A stretch of DNA of 8,598 bases, from positions 1-8,598 of the forward strand of contig JAUVWC010000036.1 in the NCBI GenBank assembly GCA_030604325.1. The letters are read 5' to 3'. A program made the position numbers and the translations under genes. Under the pieces are notes generated by a model. The model made no database searches. It was given only the letters and a program-made list of their open reading frames with translations, and had not been told where the DNA came from. Below, one piece after another: positions 6,402 to 8,598 of the stretch. This DNA is from Candidatus Zixiibacteriota bacterium (lineage in GTDB: Bacteria; Blakebacterota; Blakebacteria; Blakebacterales; Blakebacteraceae). The first letter of the stretch is position 1, and each line of letters starts with the position of its first letter.

Positions 6402-7619
6402 TCACCGGTCTTGGGGATCACGGGGGAGAAAAATGGCGGCGATCAGTGCCAGTGCGGCACCGGTGGTGAAAGCCACTGAGGGGCCGAAATGCTGCCAGAG
6501 CCAGCCAAATATAACGCTGGCCGGAAGGGCGGCGATGCCCACCGTGAGGTGGAACCAGCCGAAGCGGCCTCCCAGTTCGGATCTGGGCGCGAAGCGGCTG
6601 ACCAGCAGACGTTCCGGTGCCTCCGACAGTCCGTAGTGGAGACCGTAGGCCAGGAAGAGGCCGACCTGGAGAACGGGGTGTTCAAGGTAGCCGAAGCCGA
6701 CATAGACCAGGACGTACCACAGCCAGCCGGCCCGGAGGATTCGTGCGGCGCCGATCCGGTCGCCGAGGCGGCCGCCGAGGCGGCTGGACAGTACCTTCAC
6801 CATGTGCAGGCCGCTCCAACACAGGGGCAGGAGGGCGATGGGAACCCCGCTCGATTCGAGACGCAGCAGCAGGAAGGCGTCGGTGGAGTTGCCCAGCGTG
6901 AAGATAAACACCGCGAGCAGGAAGCTGTGGAATCCGCGCGGCACTTCCGTCGCTTCCTTAGTCGCATTCGTCTCTGCGTCGATGCCCAGAGTGCCGGCAG
7001 GAGTCGAAGCAGGTGCTGTTGGTTCCCGGGTGCCGATAAGGAGTACCAGGACCGTAATCGCGCCGGGGACGGCGCTCAGCAGGAAGACCGTCCGGAGTTC
7101 GAGGCCCGCTCCCTGGAGCAATACAAACGCCACCAGCGGCCCAACGAGGGCGCCGAGATGATCGAGGGCGCGCTGGAGGCCGAACGCCTCGCCCCGTTGC
7201 CCCTCCGGTGTGATGGCCACGATCCAGGCATCCCGCGGCGCGGCGCGGATTCCCTTGCCGGCACGGTCGGTGAAGCGGAGGGCCAGTACATGCCACCAGC
7301 TGGTGGCCAGACCGATAAGGGGACGGGCGGTGTTGGCGATCACGTAACCGACTGCCGCCGGCAGCTTGCGGCGTTGGGTGCGGTCACTCACCTTGCCGCT
7401 CACGAGCTTCACCAGGGCGGCGGTTGCCTCGGCTATCCCCTCGATCCAGCCAACCGCCACCGCGCCCCCGGCCAGTGTGGAGGCCACAAACACGGGCAGC
7501 AGTGGGTAGATCATTTCACTGGCGGTGTCGTTCCAGCAGGACACCCACCCCAGGCGGCGTACAGTTTTCGGGATTCGGGATGTGTCGGGATCTCCAGTGC
7601 TCATAATCGCTGCCGACAT
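6402..7619 (-). CDS. Major facilitator superfamily (MFS) transporter
   Basis: The 405-aa protein is an inner-membrane secondary transporter of unknown substrate. The sequence is a run of about 12 hydrophobic segments, the usual MFS length. The family signature loop between helices 2 and 3 is visible as SGKVSDRTQRRKLP (74-87), and its counterpart in the second half as GGRLGDRIGAARIL (282-295). The first half also has the motifs NDTASEMIYPLLPVF (30-44), DRAGKGIRAAPRDA (118-131) and RALDHLGALVGPL (150-162), typical of a poorly characterised MFS subfamily of predicted efflux permeases. A hydrophilic Ala/Thr/Glu-rich loop of about 30 residues (198-229) joins the two halves. Two ATG starts are possible, 7619 or 7604; neither has a strong ribosome site and the shorter one loses only MSAAI. 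It is the first gene of the leftward run ending at dsrK, with 73 bp before dsrC, so co-transcription is possible but not shown. It diverges from the DUF1847 gene. Confidence 0.87.
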   Translation of the reverse strand: MSAAIMSTGDPDTSRIPKTVRRLGWVSCWNDTASEMIYPLLPVFVASTLAGGAVAVGWIEGIAEATAALVKLVSGKVSDRTQRRKLPAAVGYVIANTARPLIGLATSWWHVLALRFTDRAGKGIRAAPRDAWIVAITPEGQRGEAFGLQRALDHLGALVGPLVAFVLLQGAGLELRTVFLLSAVPGAITVLVLLIGTREPTAPASTPAGTLGIDAETNATKEATEVPRGFHSFLLAVFIFTLGNSTDAFLLLRLESSGVPIALLPLCWSGLHMVKVLSSRLGGRLGDRIGAARILRAGWLWYVLVYVGFGYLEHPVLQVGLFLAYGLHYGLSEAPERLLVSRFAPRSELGGRFGWFHLTVGIAALPASVIFGWLWQHFGPSVAFTTGAALALIAAIFLPRDPQDR

Positions 7620-7703
7620 CCAGATCGACGGTTAGGGGTTCAGGCCATTTCCCGCAAAACTCATCAGTATTAATTACGGTATAGGATATTTCGGGGAAAG
7701 AGG

Positions 7704-7727
7704 TAGAAGTTTTAGAGAAACCTTCTA
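7704..7727. repeat. 24-bp dyad in the divergent MFS / DUF1847 intergenic region
   Basis: Outer arms TAGAAG and CTTCTA are perfect inverted repeats; after one mismatched pair, TTT and AAA pair again around the centre AGAG. This gives nine paired positions of ten. It lies 58 bp before the DUF1847 start and about 85 bp from the MFS start. There is no U-tract on either strand, so a transcription-factor operator or a leader hairpin is more likely than a terminator. The rest of the 166-bp intergenic region is relatively AT-rich, with no convincing promoter pair. Confidence 0.5.
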
Positions 7728-7771
7728 GTTTCATGGTTACGACGGATGACGCTATGAGTCCCTATTCGGGC

Positions 7772-7777
7772 AGGAGG
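7772..7777 (+). promoter_or_regulatory. Strong Shine-Dalgarno of the DUF1847 gene
   Basis: AGGAGG, continuing as TGA, is complementary to nearly the whole anti-Shine-Dalgarno of 16S rRNA. It lies 8 nt before GTG 7786-7788. The frame also has a GTG at 7777, which overlaps the motif and cannot use it, and an ATG at 7798, which is 20 nt away. GTG 7786 is therefore the chosen start. Confidence 0.75.
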
Positions 7778-7785
7778 TGACCGAC

Positions 7786-8463
7786 GTGGCTTCAGTAATG
7801 TCGCAGTGCGCGAAGTGCTCGATAAGCTCGGATGAGAGAGCCTGCCGGGTCGAGGGTGGCGAGGGGCCGGCATTCTGTCCCACGATTCATATGGGGCCGG
7901 TCATCGAACGGGCCCGACAGCGTTATCAACATCCGGATATCCGGGAGTTCGCGCGGCAGTCATCCATTCAGGAGGCGGAAGGTTACGCTGACCGCGACGC
8001 AAGGCCTTCTGTAAATCACCCGGCAAAGCCACGCCTACAGGAGATCTGCGAATTCGCGGAGCGCATGGGATATCGACGTCTCGGTGTGGCCTACTGTGCG
8101 GGTCTGCTGTCCGAGGGGGCGCTTCTGGAAAAGGTTCTGGAGAACCACGGATTCGAAGTGGTTTCAGTTGTGTGCAAGGTGGGCTGCACGCCTAAAGAAG
8201 AGATCGGTGTCAGGGACGAGGAGAAGGTCCGGATTGGTGAGTTCGAAACCATGTGCAGCCCGATTGTGCAGGCGGAGATCCTGAACGAAGCCGAGACCGA
8301 ACTGAACGTGGTGCTGGGGCTCTGTGTGGGGCACGACTCCCTCTTCTTCCGGCACTCGAAGGCGCCGGTAACTGTCTTTGCCGCCAAGGATCGCGTTCTG
8401 GGACACAATCCCCTGGCGGCGCTCTATACGCTCGATTCCTACTACCAGCGACTTACAACCTGA
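7786..8463 (+). CDS. DUF1847 cysteine-rich, probable metal-binding protein
   Basis: The 225-aa soluble protein belongs to the DUF1847 family, whose biochemical function is not established. The N-terminus holds closely spaced cysteines C8-x2-C11, C20 and C31 (QCAKCS, AFCPT), suited to a zinc or Fe-S site. The remainder looks like an alpha/beta domain with further conserved-looking cysteines: C104 (VAYCAGLL), C130 and C134 (VVCKVGC), C157 (ETMCSP) and C180 (LGLCVGHDSLFFRHS). The C-terminal KAPVTVFAAKDRVLGHNPLAALY is the most recognisable part of the family. With ten cysteines in 225 residues, redox or metal chemistry is a fair inference. There is no signal peptide or membrane segment. It is transcribed away from the MFS-dsrC-dsrMK run. 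Family members are seen by general knowledge mostly in anaerobes, in keeping with the DsrC/DsrMK neighbours. Confidence 0.85.
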   Translation: MASVMSQCAKCSISSDERACRVEGGEGPAFCPTIHMGPVIERARQRYQHPDIREFARQSSIQEAEGYADRDARPSVNHPAKPRLQEICEFAERMGYRRLGVAYCAGLLSEGALLEKVLENHGFEVVSVVCKVGCTPKEEIGVRDEEKVRIGEFETMCSPIVQAEILNEAETELNVVLGLCVGHDSLFFRHSKAPVTVFAAKDRVLGHNPLAALYTLDSYYQRLTT

Positions 8464-8598
8464 CCGGGTCTATATCGGCTGTTATTCTTACTCCGGACGG
8501 GCCACGGCGCTCGAATGCCAGCGTAATTGCGGAACGGTGTACTATTCGCCGGCGCCCCTGTCTATACGTCGTCTGAGCCGCTTCAGGCGGCTTCGGCG
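8453..8598 (-). CDS. Possible C-terminal end of a minus-strand gene, PriA-like tail
   Basis: A minus-strand frame is open from the window edge for 48 codons to TAA at 8453-8455. Its last residues read FERRGPSGVRITADIDPVRL. The ending V-R-I-x-x-D-I-D-P close to the C-terminus resembles the end of primosomal helicase PriA, which typically finishes with a DVDP-type motif. The residues before it (QTTYRQGRRRIVHRSA) fit less well. It would overlap the convergent DUF1847 gene by 11 bp. An open frame this short can occur by chance, so this is a tentative call resting on the tail motif alone. Confidence 0.35.
   Translation of the reverse strand, partial: PKPPEAAQTTYRQGRRRIVHRSAITLAFERRGPSGVRITADIDPVRL
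8576..8592. repeat. Small GC inverted repeat at the right edge
   Basis: AGCCGC and GCGGCT pair perfectly around the 5-base loop TTCAG. No U-run follows on either strand, and it lies inside the possible partial minus-strand gene, so it is recorded as structure only and not as a terminator. Confidence 0.3.

Noticed and set aside
6329..6421. An N-terminal extension of dsrC by 31 codons
   Set aside because: ATG 6328 has AGGAG at 9 nt and gives a protein of normal DsrC length; the extension resembles no family member and runs into the MFS 3' end.
6489..7673. A 394-codon plus-strand frame opposite the MFS gene
   Set aside because: The MFS frame has motif A twice and helix periodicity. The antisense product is Gln/Gly/Glu-rich without motifs, consistent with a codon-bias shadow.
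7516..7734. A 72-codon minus-strand frame spanning the MFS start and the intergenic dyad
   Set aside because: It overlaps the 5' end of the MFS gene in another frame, has no ribosome site, and the product is not recognisable.
8253..8576. A 107-codon plus-strand frame overlapping the DUF1847 3' end
   Set aside because: It lies mostly within the DUF1847 coding region in another frame, and the product lacks family features.

Overview
The window carries six complete protein genes and possibly the end of a seventh. The organism looks like a GC-rich Gram-negative bacterium with sulfur-linked anaerobic or facultative redox metabolism. Reasons are a large secreted M14 peptidase with a fused amidotransferase-like domain, a two-cysteine DsrC, a DsrM/DsrK-type membrane electron-transfer pair, an EF2568-type cysteine desulfurase and a DUF1847 cysteine-rich protein. 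Environmental lineages such as Gemmatimonadota or neighbouring phyla would fit this mix, but that is inference; no rRNA or other marker allows real placement. No tRNA, rRNA, CRISPR array, insertion sequence or phage gene was seen.

Layout, left to right. (1) Positions 27-2663, minus strand: exported M14-family zinc carboxypeptidase-like protein. (2) A roughly 200-bp divergent intergenic region, then 2866-4026, plus strand: PLP-dependent cysteine desulfurase-like protein. (3) A 25-bp convergent gap with a compact GC hairpin, then a minus-strand set read from right to left: MFS transporter (6402-7619), dsrC (6011-6328), dsrM-like cytochrome b subunit (5362-5985) and dsrK/hdrD-like iron-sulfur subunit (4052-5365). 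dsrM and dsrK overlap by 4 bp and dsrC lies 25 bp upstream of dsrM, so dsrC-dsrM-dsrK reads as an operon. (4) A divergent intergenic region with a 24-bp dyad, then 7786-8463, plus strand: DUF1847 protein with a near-perfect Shine-Dalgarno. (5) At the right edge, an open minus-strand frame (8453-8598) that may be the C-terminus of another gene, with a tail resembling PriA.

How the genes may work together: in characterised sulfur organisms, DsrC carries sulfur as a trisulfide between its two C-terminal cysteines. DsrMK reduces or oxidises that carrier, with the NarI-like haem b subunit DsrM exchanging electrons with the quinone pool and the HdrD-like subunit DsrK handling the disulfide/trisulfide. 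All three parts are here with key residues intact, but DsrAB sulfite reductase and the usual DsrJOP partners are not in the window. The nearby cysteine desulfurase could supply persulfide sulfur, but it is convergently transcribed and the link is only inference. The most interesting element is this minimal DsrC-DsrMK module in an unusual setting.
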